In this document: positions 9,602 to 21,536 of the stretch, piece after piece
Numbering within the stretch: the stretch's first letter is position 1
Layout of the letters: each line of letters starts with the position of its first letter
Assembly: GCA_025531455.1 (NCBI GenBank)
Contig: JAMYHL010000029.1
Location: 496,001-560,000, forward strand
DNA length: 64,000 bases
Origin: Apiotrichum sp. Y4204
Taxonomy: Eukaryota; Basidiomycota; Tremellomycetes; Trichosporonales; Trichosporonaceae
Reading direction: 5' to 3'
The notes under the pieces: model-generated
The model's database searches: none
The model's input: only the letters and a program-made list of their open reading frames with translations
What the model was told of the DNA's origin: nothing
Program-made: the position numbers and the translations under genes

Positions 9602-12600
9602 TCATTTCCGCCCCGGGCCAGCGACGGGGAAGCGCTTCCGGTTGCCAGGCGCAGGCGGGGGGGACATGGGGCGCACGGACAGCGCGCCCTGCATGCTCGC
9701 CACGGCGCCGCCGGCGGCGACGAGCGCGGCTGCTGCGCCCGAGCCCACTCGGCGCGGGTTCAGTGGTGAGAGGCCGCTCGACACGCGCCCGCTCGCCATG
9801 GCGGATCCCAGCCCGTCGATGCGCTTGTCGCCTGAACTTGTGCCCGAGCCGGGTTTCCGCCGCGGCAGACCTGGGAGCCCTGGGAGATGCGGCTTGCCCG
9901 TCCCCATCGAGCCGGAGGTCTGCGAGGGAGAGGAAAAGTGCATGCTCGACGCGGTCTGGTCCACAGCTTGGAGTTGCCGTCGGGCTCGCTCGTGGCGAGT
10001 CTGCACCGACCGGAAGTCTGGGGTCAGAATTAGAACACAGAGAGCATCCATCTCTTAGCACTCACGGGAAAGAAGCTCCTGCCACTTGATCTCCTCCTTG
10101 CCACTCTTGCGCCCGGTCGGGGCGGCGTAATTCGGCCGCGAAGGCGGTGGTGCGTAGCCCGACGAGTTGACGACCGCGAGGCGGGCACGCAGCGACACAA
10201 ACGCACTGCTCTGGGGGAGGATCATGAGCAGGCCGTACAGGCATTTCGGGAGGTACGGGTACTTGTCCGGCTCGAGGAGCTGCAGACGGAGGTCTGGCGT
10301 AAGTTATAAAACCACCAATCGAAACTCACTTGTGAACACGGGACTCTCGATAAGCATCACCAGCTTGTCGATCTGCACCAGAAGCGGTACAGTAAGCTCC
10401 AGCTCGGCACTGTAGTGTTAGCAGGAGGTGGAAGCTGTCGCCGTTGTCACGTAGGGCGGCACCACTCACAAAATCTGCAGCACATTGCTCGCATGCTCAT
10501 AAGCCTGTGCAAGCAGGCACAGCGCAAATGCAGCAACAGCATTATGGCACCACGAGCGGTACAGCGAAGTGAACAGCATCTGGCCGTCCTTGGACTCGAG
10601 ATTCTTCAGCCGGCGGCGGAAGTCGGCGAGCTCCGGCGACGTGATGAGAATCATGTTGAGCTTGACCACCATCATGCTTGCAAACTCGAGGTCCTGGCTG
10701 TCAGTGCTGGAACTCAAAACGACATCAGCACTCACGTCATCCTTTTCCAAAATTTCCGCAAGTGTGCGGAAAATCTTCTCCGCGTTGAGATGCAGACACA
10801 GTTGTCGGATGATCAGACTGCCCCGCGTCTCGAGGAGGCGGCGATCGGTGCTGAACAGCTCAAGCACATTGACCATAAAGCTGCGGAAGTAAGAGTCCTC
10901 GGATGACGAGGAGATCTGCGCCAGCAGCTGCAGATCGTGCTTGACCACATCCTCCGATGGGTCCGACAGAGTCTTGAGGAGCGCGGGGAAGGTGCCGCTG
11001 TCGCGGGAGAGAATCTGGCGGGTTAAGATTGGCAGATCTTTTACCCACCTTTGTAGGGGCCTTCAGGTGCAGCATGAGAAGCCACTCGAGAGCCGCGATA
11101 CGCGTCTCGGGGTGGTCGCTGAGAAACTGGAGAGTCAACATGTTGACCGTCTCCCTGACGTCGAATGGGTCGTCGTCAATGTAGTCGTTCGGAGGCGACA
11201 TGACGTTCTGGGAGGCTTGGGCGGAAATACCGCTATCTTGCTTCTGCGGCGGCTGCACTGGCGAATGAGGACGGGTTCGGACCGCCTTGACGGCGTTCGG
11301 AAACTCGCTCATCGCCGGGGTGACGGGCTCCGAGGAGATTGCCGGCGGGGACGGCTTTATCCTCAGGCCAGAGCCATTAGGGACACTTCCGCTATCCAAA
11401 GGATCATTGGCAGCGAGGAATCCGGACATCCTGTCAGGCGACTCGGCCAGATCTCGCCTTCCTGCCGCACCCTGCGGGGATGACCCCGTCAGGCTCGGGT
11501 TGCTGGTTATCGCCGTAAGAGGGACAGATTGGGTCACCGGCGCGGTAGAGACAACCTGCAGCGGAAGGCCTTGGATCACGGCTGTCAGTCGGCGGTTCGT
11601 CTCCTGGGCGGCTGCCTTGATGTGACGACTGATGTCAGCTTGTGAGAGAGTCTGTAAAGCTTACTTCGTAGAGGCCAGATTGGGCAGCACGGCAGATACA
11701 ATGCGCGGGGTGAACGCGACGACCGTGGTCTGGGCAAACTCGAGGAAGGAGAGAATCCAGTCCATGGCCGTTGTCTGTACCATGTTATCTGTTGTCAGTG
11801 GGTTGGTTCAAGGCAGGGACGCTCACCATGATACGAAAGGTGGTCGACGATGATGTCCATGATCTGGGCATGGTCGACCACTACATTCTGTCCCGGCTCC
11901 CATGCGCCAGATCCCTCGCCTTCCCAATCCTCGTCCTCCTCGTCTCCCTCGTGGTCGTCCTCATCGTCCTCATCCTCAATCGCAGATTCATGTTCGTCGG
12001 CCGGGCCGGCATCACTTGTTCGGACGGTTCGTTTCGGGTGGCGGTCCGGATGCTTCTCCTGCTGCTGTGCAATGAGCTTGATCTCGCGCAAGAACTCGGC
12101 GAGGAGGTTCTCCGTCGCCACGCGGACGTCGAGATTCGTATCGGCGAGGTACTTGCTGCAAGTGTCAGTACCGAAGCACCAGGGCACTCACAGGAGACCA
12201 TCGAGAAATTCTGGCAGATACGACACCAGTTCAAGGTCGGGGACGGTATTGAGCACCATTAGCCACGAGACGAGGTGCATCCGCGTATATGGTGAGATGG
12301 CGTACACGCGCTCCGTGAGGAGAGGGATGAAGCGCTCGAGAGAGAAGGCACGTCGGTCTTCGAGGTTCTCGGGCGAGTGCATGGTCGATCGGTCAATGTC
12401 GATTGGCCGCGACGGACTACCGTGCTCGTCCTTTTCCTTTGTCGACACATGGTCGTCTCCACCCTCCACCTCCTTGTGGTCTGCCTCGTGCGGGTAAACA
12501 GAGACGTAGGTAGCTGCCGCATCGGCGACAATGTCCTTCATCAATCGGTCCAGTAGCTCTGCGCCATTCTTGACTGACATTTCAGAGTCCGACGACAGCT

Positions 12601-13371
12601 AAAAGGTCAGCCTGTCTGGCTGATGACCGACGACGTCATCGGCACATACCTTGGACAAAGCATCGAATACGTCGTTAAAGTAGACCAGAATCTCGCCCTT
12701 GCTGACCTTTGCGCTGAGAGTTAGACATGTTTTCCTGTCTTCAACTCACATGTTGTACAAGCTCTCGCAGGCATGATACCGGACACGACTCTCCGAGTCC
12801 TGAAAGCACGCGAGCACAGGGGGAATGATCACCGCGAGGTACGGCGCCACGTCCTGTCCGAGAGCGATGGCCGTCGCTGCGAGGCCGATCAAGCCTGCCA
12901 GTCAGTCGCAAGGCAACGGGATGCCCTAATTTCCGCCGACAGCGACGTCAGTACCCACCGCCATTCCGCGTGTGCATCGCATTGGTCGAGCTGAACATGC
13001 CACATAGCTGGTCGACGATGGTGGTGATCCGCGGGCTGTCTGATGAGAGTACCTGTCTGAACTGTGAGCTATGTGGAGCAGACAACTAGCTCACTTCTCC
13101 AGCTCGAGGGCTGCGGCCTTGCGGCGCTCATATCTGCGGTCAGTGGGCTTGCCGGCAACAAGGTTGAAGGCCGGACATACATCTTATCATTGAGACCTGC
13201 AGGTTAAGTGGTTAGCTCGCGAAACGGAACACGAGAGGTGAGGGTGGCTGTAGCTTACCTCGAAGAATGGAGGGGTCTGAGAGAATGTCAGTACAAGATG
13301 TGACAAGCTGATAGTATGGCGTTGATAGCTTGGGGAGGTGGATCCCATACGACCCAAGCAGACTCACCCAT
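9602..13371 (-). CDS. VAC14: VAC14, PIKfyve/Fab1 complex scaffold, 16 exons
   Basis: Exons: 13368-13371, 13259-13276, 13181-13196, 13095-13133, 12959-13056, 12750-12894, 12650-12713, 12192-12598, 11827-12155, 11665-11788, 11049-11628, 10736-11014, 10470-10693, 10330-10409, 10066-10293, 9602-10017; 1016 residues, all phases consistent. VAC14 is the HEAT-repeat scaffold that holds the Fab1 lipid kinase and Fig4 phosphatase on vacuole/endosome membranes to make PI(3,5)P2. Family landmarks run in order: [18 protein letters not shown] at the N terminus; [14 protein letters not shown]; the [13 protein letters not shown] block; [13 protein letters not shown]; an acidic insert (exon 9); then [15 protein letters not shown] and [22 protein letters not shown] in the conserved C-terminal half. 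The 4-base first exon (ATGG) and 16-18-base exons 2-3 are remarkable but give the right N terminus. Exon 11 encodes a Ser/Pro-rich linker absent from animals. It is divergent from MED25. Confidence 0.93.
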
Positions 13372-14423
13372 GGTGTAAGCGGTTCAGCACGGCCTCTGAT
13401 GCGTGGGCCGTTACTTGCAGTCCATGCGCTTGTAACGTATGCACCGAGGGAATAGCAAATGGAAGCTGTCGAGTAGGATATGGAGCGAGACAAGGAAAGA
13501 GTAGTACTGATGTCGAGAGAACAGGACGATTGTGACGGAGGCGGGACGTTGGCACCGATGACCGCTGGTTGGTAGTGGTGGAATGTTTTGGGTGGCGGTG
13601 GTTGGTGGTGTTGTTGCGACGTGTGACTGTGAGTGTGACGCGTGCCGTCAAGGACTGGCTGGCCCGCGAGTCGCCGTGGCCCCGCTTTGGCTGCCCACTC
13701 CACTGCACACAGACACCTAGGACACACGTTTTCCTCTTCGAATAACAATGCATACATGACACTGACGACTGCATATGTGCATGCATGCATGCGTGCCGGG
13801 CAGCATCAGTACTGTTACTCCATCTCCTCTTTCTGCATGCATGCACATTTGGAGCTTTGGAGGGACACCCAACGGGTGCGCCACCCAGGGACTGAGCAAG
13901 TGTCAGAGAGCCAGAAGCGGCCAGGACCGGGTGAGCCGGTGTGCACACGGTGGAGGTTGGATAGATTCCGCATCCCTTTTGAAGAGAGGTGTCCAGGCCC
14001 CTGACCTGACCTCTGGGCTGGGCGCGCTACCCGCTCTGAGCGACGCAGAGAATGCTTTGAACCGTGTGTATCCAACGTTCTTGGCCCTCCTCCGCTTCTT
14101 TTCTCTTCACGATAGACTGTCCATCCATTCCCCCCTCCGTTATAATCTCCTCCCTCTCCCTCTCCCTCTCTCTCGTCCTCACCACCACCACCTCATCCTC
14201 TCCTCGTCTCTCTCCATCTTGTCTGGTGGAAAAGCGCTCATTCGGCCTCATCTGAAACCCATCTCGGAGCAAGCTATCAGGTTCATTAAAGCGCACACGT
14301 TCCCATAATTCATCCACGCGGATCTAGTACTCAAAAGTATCCTGCTTCTTCCTTCCTCGCCTTCCTCCTACTCCCCCTTCTCATCTTCAGCTGGCTCTCA
14401 GCGCCAGCGACCGCGACCGCAGA
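13372..14423. promoter_or_regulatory. Divergent VAC14/MED25 intergenic region
   Basis: The shared 1.05-kb upstream region of the minus-strand VAC14 and plus-strand MED25. It holds two runs of alternating GCAT (13779-13792 and 13833-13846) and a long C/T-rich tract (about 14095-14220) just before MED25, typical of a fungal leader or transcription start region. No gene inside. Confidence 0.5.
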
Positions 14424-17400
14424 ATGGACGTCCATCAGCCCGAGGCGTCGTCGTCCACTGCGCCGCCGCCGGCCTTTTATCAGGCAACCCTCGTGTTCGA
14501 CTCTGGCCTCTCGCGCGAACGCTTCACGCAGCTCATCGAGACCAATGGTATCGTGCACAAGCTAGTGCTCCGCTTGATGGAGAAGTGCGGCGGAGAAACA
14601 TCGGTGCGTAGGCTGTCTCTCTCATCCCTTTAGCCAGCACGCTCACACCTCCAGCTTCGTATCGGACTGGTGATCACGGCCCAGGAGGCGGCGTATCCGG
14701 ACCCGCGCGCCCTGCATTCCATTATCCCGGCGTACAGACAAGACTTTCGCCGCCCGTCGGCACTTCTCACGTCGCTTCCCGCCCTCGTGTCCCGGTTCAC
14801 GCCGCAGGCCGCCCTTGACCGGGCAAAACCCGGCACGCTCCTGTCGGACATTTGGGACATTGAGGATGGCGCAGGGCTGTCCATTTCGTCCTCCGAGCCC
14901 GGCCGCAGTGACTACTTCCTCAACGGCCTCGTCGCCGCCATTGAAGTGAGTTGATTCATATTACGCACTTGCGCGTGTACGTCACAGCCACTCACACCCA
15001 CAGCTCCTGGAACATCACTCGCTCCCCAGCACAACCTCGCCTCCTGGGGCGCTCCAGTCCCTATCCCCACCGTCCGCGCTTCCCATGCTGGCCATGGTAT
15101 ACAAGCCGCATGTCCGCGAGACACAGCAATCCCACCTCATCATTTTTACCGAAAAGGCGTCTCTCGCAGCAATCGACAGCGATTCCCGCGGATCACAGTC
15201 ATGGGCACGAGGGGATTCATCCGCAGTGTATGATGATGTCGATTGGAGCACGATCGGCGAGCGGTGTAGAGCAAAGGACATTGCCTGTTCGAGCGTGGTT
15301 ATCGGTTCGGGCGAACCACGACGAGGTTCTGTGACTCCAGCATTAGGTCGCGACGGATCTGCAAGCGCTGAGAAGCTGCGCAACATCTGCAAGGCAGTGA
15401 GTGTCTGCTGCGCGGCGAGCGCTAACTTCCCAGAGTACGGCAGGTACTGGAGAAGGGCAGGACGAGCCTTGGTTTCCATTGCCACCGGATTCTGACCTGT
15501 ACTTGACGGGCTTTGCCATCAAGGGTACGTGTGGATGTTCTTCCCCCCATAGTGGTTCTAACCCTCCAGTGCCAATCACCCCGCCACCGGAACCCGTTGC
15601 GCCCACTGCCGAAGCCGCGCGCGCTGGTCCAGCACCGCAACAGGGCAATGAGAAGCTCTCCGAGGCACAGATCAAGTACCAGCAGGCACACAAGCAGGCC
15701 ATGGCGCTGAGGATGTCCCAAGCGGCGGCAAGACAGACAGCACCAGGGCAGGGCAACTACAACGTGCTCGCAAGCCTTCTCGCCAGCGGGCGTCTCGACC
15801 CGAGTGTCATGGCCCAACTTGTTGCCAGCGTGCGAAGCGAGGATCCGGCTGTGCGCCAGACCGCGTTGCAGCAGCTCAGCAGCCTTATGACCCTGCAGAA
15901 GGGTGCCGCAGGACAGCAGCAGGCGGGCAACGCCGGCGCGCAGCAGTCTGCGATCAACTCGGTCGCACAGGCCACAGGGGCACTTTCGAACGCTGGTGGA
16001 GGTTCTGGCTTGACGCCGCAGCAACAACAACAGTTCATGGCTGCCATGCAGCAGAGGGCACAGGCAGCGCAAGCGCAAGCAATGCAGCAAGGTAACCAGA
16101 ATTCGACTCAGAACCAGGCGGCTGCAGCAGCAGCGATTGCCGCAGCAGCCGCATCTGCAAACACGTCCAACCAGTCGAACCAGCAGAACCAGCAGACTCC
16201 GCAAAGCCAACCCGGCCAGCAGAACCAGCAAACCCAGCAGAACCAGAACCAGCAGAGCAACCAGCAGGCGACGGCAGCGCAGCAGTTCCACCAGCAACAG
16301 CAGCTTCTTCAACAGCAGCGCGCGCAGGCGGCCGCCCAGCAGAACATGGCGGCTGGCAACGGCGCAGCCCCTGCTGCTGGTGCTGCCGGAGCAGGACCGA
16401 CTGTCCAGCGCCCGTCGCACCAAAAGGTGTGGGGCGGTTCGATAAGCTGGACGATGAAGGGTGCGAACAACGAGCCCCAGAAGTGTGAGTACCGAGCGGG
16501 AGATCAGGGGCAGGAGCTGATAACCAGGGGTCATTCCCGTCGACTGTATGCTGTTGAGTACCGGGACGGACCAGTCGCTTCTCCAGACGAATATCTGGCC
16601 ACAAAGTAAGTTCAGCTCTAGATGGTATGTATCCAGCTGACATCAGATCTGGAAATGACGGGCATGAGCCAGATGAACATGGCCGAGTTGCAGAGCTACG
16701 TCAAAGCCAACCAGGCGCCGTGTGTGCTGTTTACCGTATCACCGCTGGCCGACAACCAGTCGAAGAGCAAGATGGCGTACCTCACGATGACGCTGGGGTC
16801 GAAGAGCCTGGTGCGTGGAGTGCAGTGGTGTGATCGTGACCAGAGTGCTGACTATTAGTGCGCGTTTGTCCGGTTTGGCAATCCTGGGTGCGGCATTCTC
16901 CTGATCTCGTCAAACCAGCCGAGCAGTGCGGCCGACAAGGTCTACCGTCTGCTAGGCGTGGTGTGCTTGAAGGTGCCGTTCAACTTTGGCGCTGCGGCTG
17001 GTGCGGGGCAAGCGAACGCGCAGGCCAATGCCCAACAGCAGCAGCAAGCCCAGCAGGGCCAGGTTGCGGCGGTCGCGGCCCAGCAACAGCAGCAGCAACA
17101 GCAAGCTCAAGCTCAACAGCAGCAGCCTCCGCAGCAGCAACCTCAGCCGCAGCCACAGCCGCAACAGCAGCCTCAGCCCCAGCAGCCACCAACAAATCCG
17201 GCTATACGACCAGGCGCATTCCACATCAACGGCCCAGCGGGGGGCGGGGCGCAGCTTCCTGGTGCGGGGCTTGCGAACGCCAACTTCCTGCAACATGCGC
17301 AGATGCAGTCCCAATTGCTCCAGCAGGCGCAACAGACGGGCCAGAACAACCAACAGCAGCCTGCTCAGCAGGGCACGCCTCAGCAGGGACATGCCCGTAC

Positions 17401-18034
17401 CCCGTCACAGAACCTTGGCACTCCTCACAGCCAGGGTCTGCAGACTCCCCAGCAGAGCGCCGCGCCTCGCCTTCCGACCCAGCAGATGACGCCGACGACA
17501 CTGCAGCAGTTTGCCCAGCAGCCCAATGCGCAAACCATTCAGCAGCTCCAAATGCGGCAGTTGCAGGCACAACAGGCTCAGGCTCAGCAGCAGCAACAGC
17601 AGCAGCAGGGCGGCTTCCAGAACCAGAACCAGAACCCTGCCCAGGGCCAGATTCAGAACATGGCTGGGGCTGGGGGACAGCAGCAGGGGCAGACTGCCCC
17701 GGGACAGAACGCTACGCCGATCGCATTCACCCCGCAGCAGCGGCTGGGCATTATCCAGCTGTTCCGCGACGCTGGCATGAACGTCCCCGACACGTTTGAC
17801 CCGAATGTCATACCGCGCGAGACTCTGGTGGCCTTTATGCAGAACGCACGACAGCGGCAGCAGGCGGCGGCAGCTCAGGCGGCACAGGCCCAAAAGGCGC
17901 AGCAGCCGAACGCGGCGGCGGCGGCGGCAGCAGCAGCGGCGAACATCAACCAGATGAAGCTTGGCGGCACCGGGTTTACCCTCAACGGCGGAAACCTCGC
18001 CAGCTTTATCGGCCAGCAACAGCAGCAACAACAA

Positions 18035-18068
<34 letters not shown>

Positions 18069-18253
18069 CGGGCCAGCCAAACCTGCAACAACTGGGGCAG
18101 TTTGCCGGCTTACAGCAGTTCCAGCAGGCGCAGCAGCAGGCGCAACAGCAGGGTGCGAACGCGTCGAGTCTCGGCCTCTTCGCCGCGCAGCAGGGGATGA
18201 ACCTCCCGCAGCAGTTCCAGAACGTCGGTCTCCAGTTCCAGCAGCAGCACTAG
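14424..18253 (+). CDS. MED25: MED25-like Mediator subunit, glutamine-rich
   Basis: Exons: 14424-14603, 14655-14945, 15004-15396, 15434-15524, 15570-16484, 16528-16605, 16647-16810, 16859-18253; 1168 residues. The order matches Mediator subunit 25. An N-terminal von Willebrand A-like domain (about residues 18-288) contains FLNGLVAAIE and IGERCRAKDIACS, which align with the animal protein. Then comes a Gln/Ala-rich linker, an ACID/PTOV domain beginning VWGGSISWTMKG (about residues 590-760, including GNPGCGILLISSNQPSSA), and a very glutamine-rich tail. In animals and plants the ACID domain binds activators and the VWA domain docks to Mediator. The tail has a near-pure CAG/CAA run at 18014-18067. 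Seven short introns (37-58 nt); the 45-nt one is open and in frame. Family call is from pattern comparison only; a MED25 paralogue such as PTOV1-type protein is the alternative. Confidence 0.75.
18014..18067 (+). repeat. CAG/CAA microsatellite coding polyglutamine
   Basis: An almost pure run of CAG and CAA triplets near the 3' end of the MED25-like gene, encoding an unbroken Gln tract of about 17. It is the longest of many Gln tracts in this gene and a likely site of length variation. Confidence 0.9.
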
Positions 18254-19034
18254 CACTAGCACTTGGGTATACGGTAGCGGGTAGTATTGTAGCGGGTAAT
18301 GCACACATGTACTGTAGGGCGGACGGGGGATGAGCAGCAGAGTGTGATGATGCGCTTGTAAAGTTGAGATGAGGAACATGTCGGCTCTGGAAGTTGAATG
18401 CCGCACGACGACCGTCGAAGACGCCGGCATGCGATTTAGCACTCGCGGCGGCCGGTGTCGTGAGAATGTGGTCCCACCGCGCCATTCCGTGCCAGACAGG
18501 CACAGGCAATTGGCATGCCAAGTTACTGTAGCTCTCCGTACAATCTTGTTACTAGTCGATTACTGAAAGCAGACCTGGAGGAGCGACCGGATTCGGATTC
18601 TAATCTTTCCGCTGGCCAGCTGGCCAGCTGGTGAGTGGCGAGGGCGCATCGCGCTCTGAACGGGCATACTTGTTGTGTTGGTACGGCCCGTGTGGCACGA
18701 CAGTTTAAAAATATGCAGCAATGTCATGTATGTATTGGTTAGTCGCTGCATTCCCAGGAGTCGACTCCTGCGCGGTCACAAATCTCTTATCTGCTGGTTC
18801 TCGCGACTTGTTAACGGCGGACACCGAACACCTCGCGTACACCGTAAACTGGAATCGTCGCGCCCTCCCTCTCCTCGACCACTACCCTCGACCACTACCC
18901 TCACTCCATCCCCACCGACGACCCGAGATGACAACACGAGGGGCTGCGCCCAAGCTCTCAGCTCAGTAGGACTACTTTCGTGAGTAATCCCCATTCACGC
19001 TCCGCACCGCCGACCGCAATACAGTGCATATCCA
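18254..19034. other. Convergent 3' region of MED25 and BNA6
   Basis: A 781-base gap between two stop codons. It contains short repeats of GGCCAGCT near 18610-18630 and a duplicated CCTCGACCACTACC near 18875-18900, but no gene. Confidence 0.55.
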
Positions 19035-20159
<1,125 letters not shown>

Positions 20160-20292
20160 TGTAGAGAGTGGTGAGAGAGAGGTGGATTCGAAGATCCAGA
20201 TGGAGATGGACGCCGGGATGTGGGCTATCCTATCTCGGGGTCGGGTCGGGAAGTGTCGGTCTGCCGGAGGCGGAGATTGGAATATGTCCGCG

Positions 20293-20309
20293 CCGCGGCG
20301 AAGCCGCGG
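20293..20309. promoter_or_regulatory. Inverted repeat CCGCGGC-N3-GCCGCGG
   Basis: A perfect 7-base inverted repeat with a 3-base spacer, 134-150 bases upstream of the BNA6 ATG. Paired CGG-containing half sites suit a dimeric zinc-cluster regulator; function is inferred only from position and symmetry. Confidence 0.35.
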
Positions 20310-20676
20310 ATATCTTATCGTCCAAGCCGCGAGTGGCACTTGTAGGTGTGGCATGGACAAAGGCAGGCCTCGTCGCTCGTCGCTTGAGTCTCTCGTAGCT
20401 GGCTGTAGATATGAGCTGCATACTATGCATACTATCTCCTCCGGTGATGACGCGTGGGTGTGTCCGTAGACGATGTCTGGAACCCGGCGTGCACGCAGAC
20501 AGGATCGTATGCTGGAGGTCCTTTCAATTCGAGCACTAACCGAAAGGTTTCCGAGCCTCTGCCTGTGACTGACATCGACTTCAGATTAAGGAGGAGAGCA
20601 GATGTCCCATGTACGCGCAGAAACTCCATCGAAACCAAACAACATAATCAATGATATCGGAGAAGAATAATAATAG

Positions 20677-20696
20677 AAAAAAAAAAAAAAAAAAAA
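20677..20696 (+). repeat. Homopolymer of 20 A
   Basis: Twenty consecutive A residues, followed by a CAA-rich stretch. This is the longest homopolymer in the window. It could be the tail scar of a retroposed sequence, but no flanking target-site duplication was found. Confidence 0.85.
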
Positions 20697-21489
20697 TCTC
20701 AAACAACAACAACAAACCACCTCGTAAACAGGAAACAAAGAATAAATCGCTCAATCAGGCGCCGCCAAACAGCCCACGACAACGCCATAACACTACGTTA
20801 TCCACGCCGCCTCCGGCATTCAGCACAGACCGGACTCGTGGCGGTGGCGCGAACAGGAAGGCGCGGTGCGGAATGCTCCAAACCCCGGAAAACTATGGTC
20901 TACTTCAACCGCGCCGACATGCCGCAAGCGGCACCGCCTGCGCCAGAATAATGTCAACACTTCTCAATACTTTTCAATTACGCCTTTGTGGTGACCCGGG
21001 GAATGTGGACTGCACGATTGGTACGCCGTGCTTGAACGCGTATACGTTCTATGTACCCCCGAATTCTCGTGGCGTCCGTGCGCGTCCCCGAGTGCACGAG
21101 TGGCCGAGTGGCCGAGTCCGAGTAGCGCAGCGCGAGGGTATCCGGGTAGTGGTAATGTTTGAGTTGTCAGCCCCGGTGTCAGTGGCAGTGGCGGCGCCAC
21201 GCGCCCGCACGGCTTAGACTGATGCCGGTCATGTCACTGTTTGAGAGAGGTGACAAGTACAGAACGCCGACTTCCGGTCTTCAACGAGGAACAACGCGGG
21301 TATAGAAAACAGAATGGGCATGGAAACATGAGGCGGCCCGCTGTTCTTCTCGACTTCTCGAAGTGTGGAGTTACACAGCGCGGTGATTGACAACATCCTT
21401 CGGGGGTGACACGCTGCGTGACGTGATGTCATCGCCCCTCACGGATCGCAGCACACACATCGCAGATCGCAGACGGGATTGGTCTGGCG

Positions 21490-21536
21490 TTGTTTGTTTG
21501 TTTGTTTGTTTGTCTGTTTGTTTATCTGTCTGTCGT
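21490..21536 (+). repeat. TTTG microsatellite
   Basis: About ten copies of a TTTG-type tetranucleotide with TCTG and TATC variants, within the gene-poor interval. Confidence 0.85.

Noticed and set aside
9602..10058. Overlapping frames on both strands at the VAC14 3' end
   Set aside because: Only the minus frame that joins phase-correctly to exon 15 and continues [15 protein letters not shown] makes sense; others are GC-driven shadows.
16958..17392. Antisense leucine-rich frames across the MED25 tail
   Set aside because: Poly-leucine arises from reverse reading of CAG repeats; no independent support.
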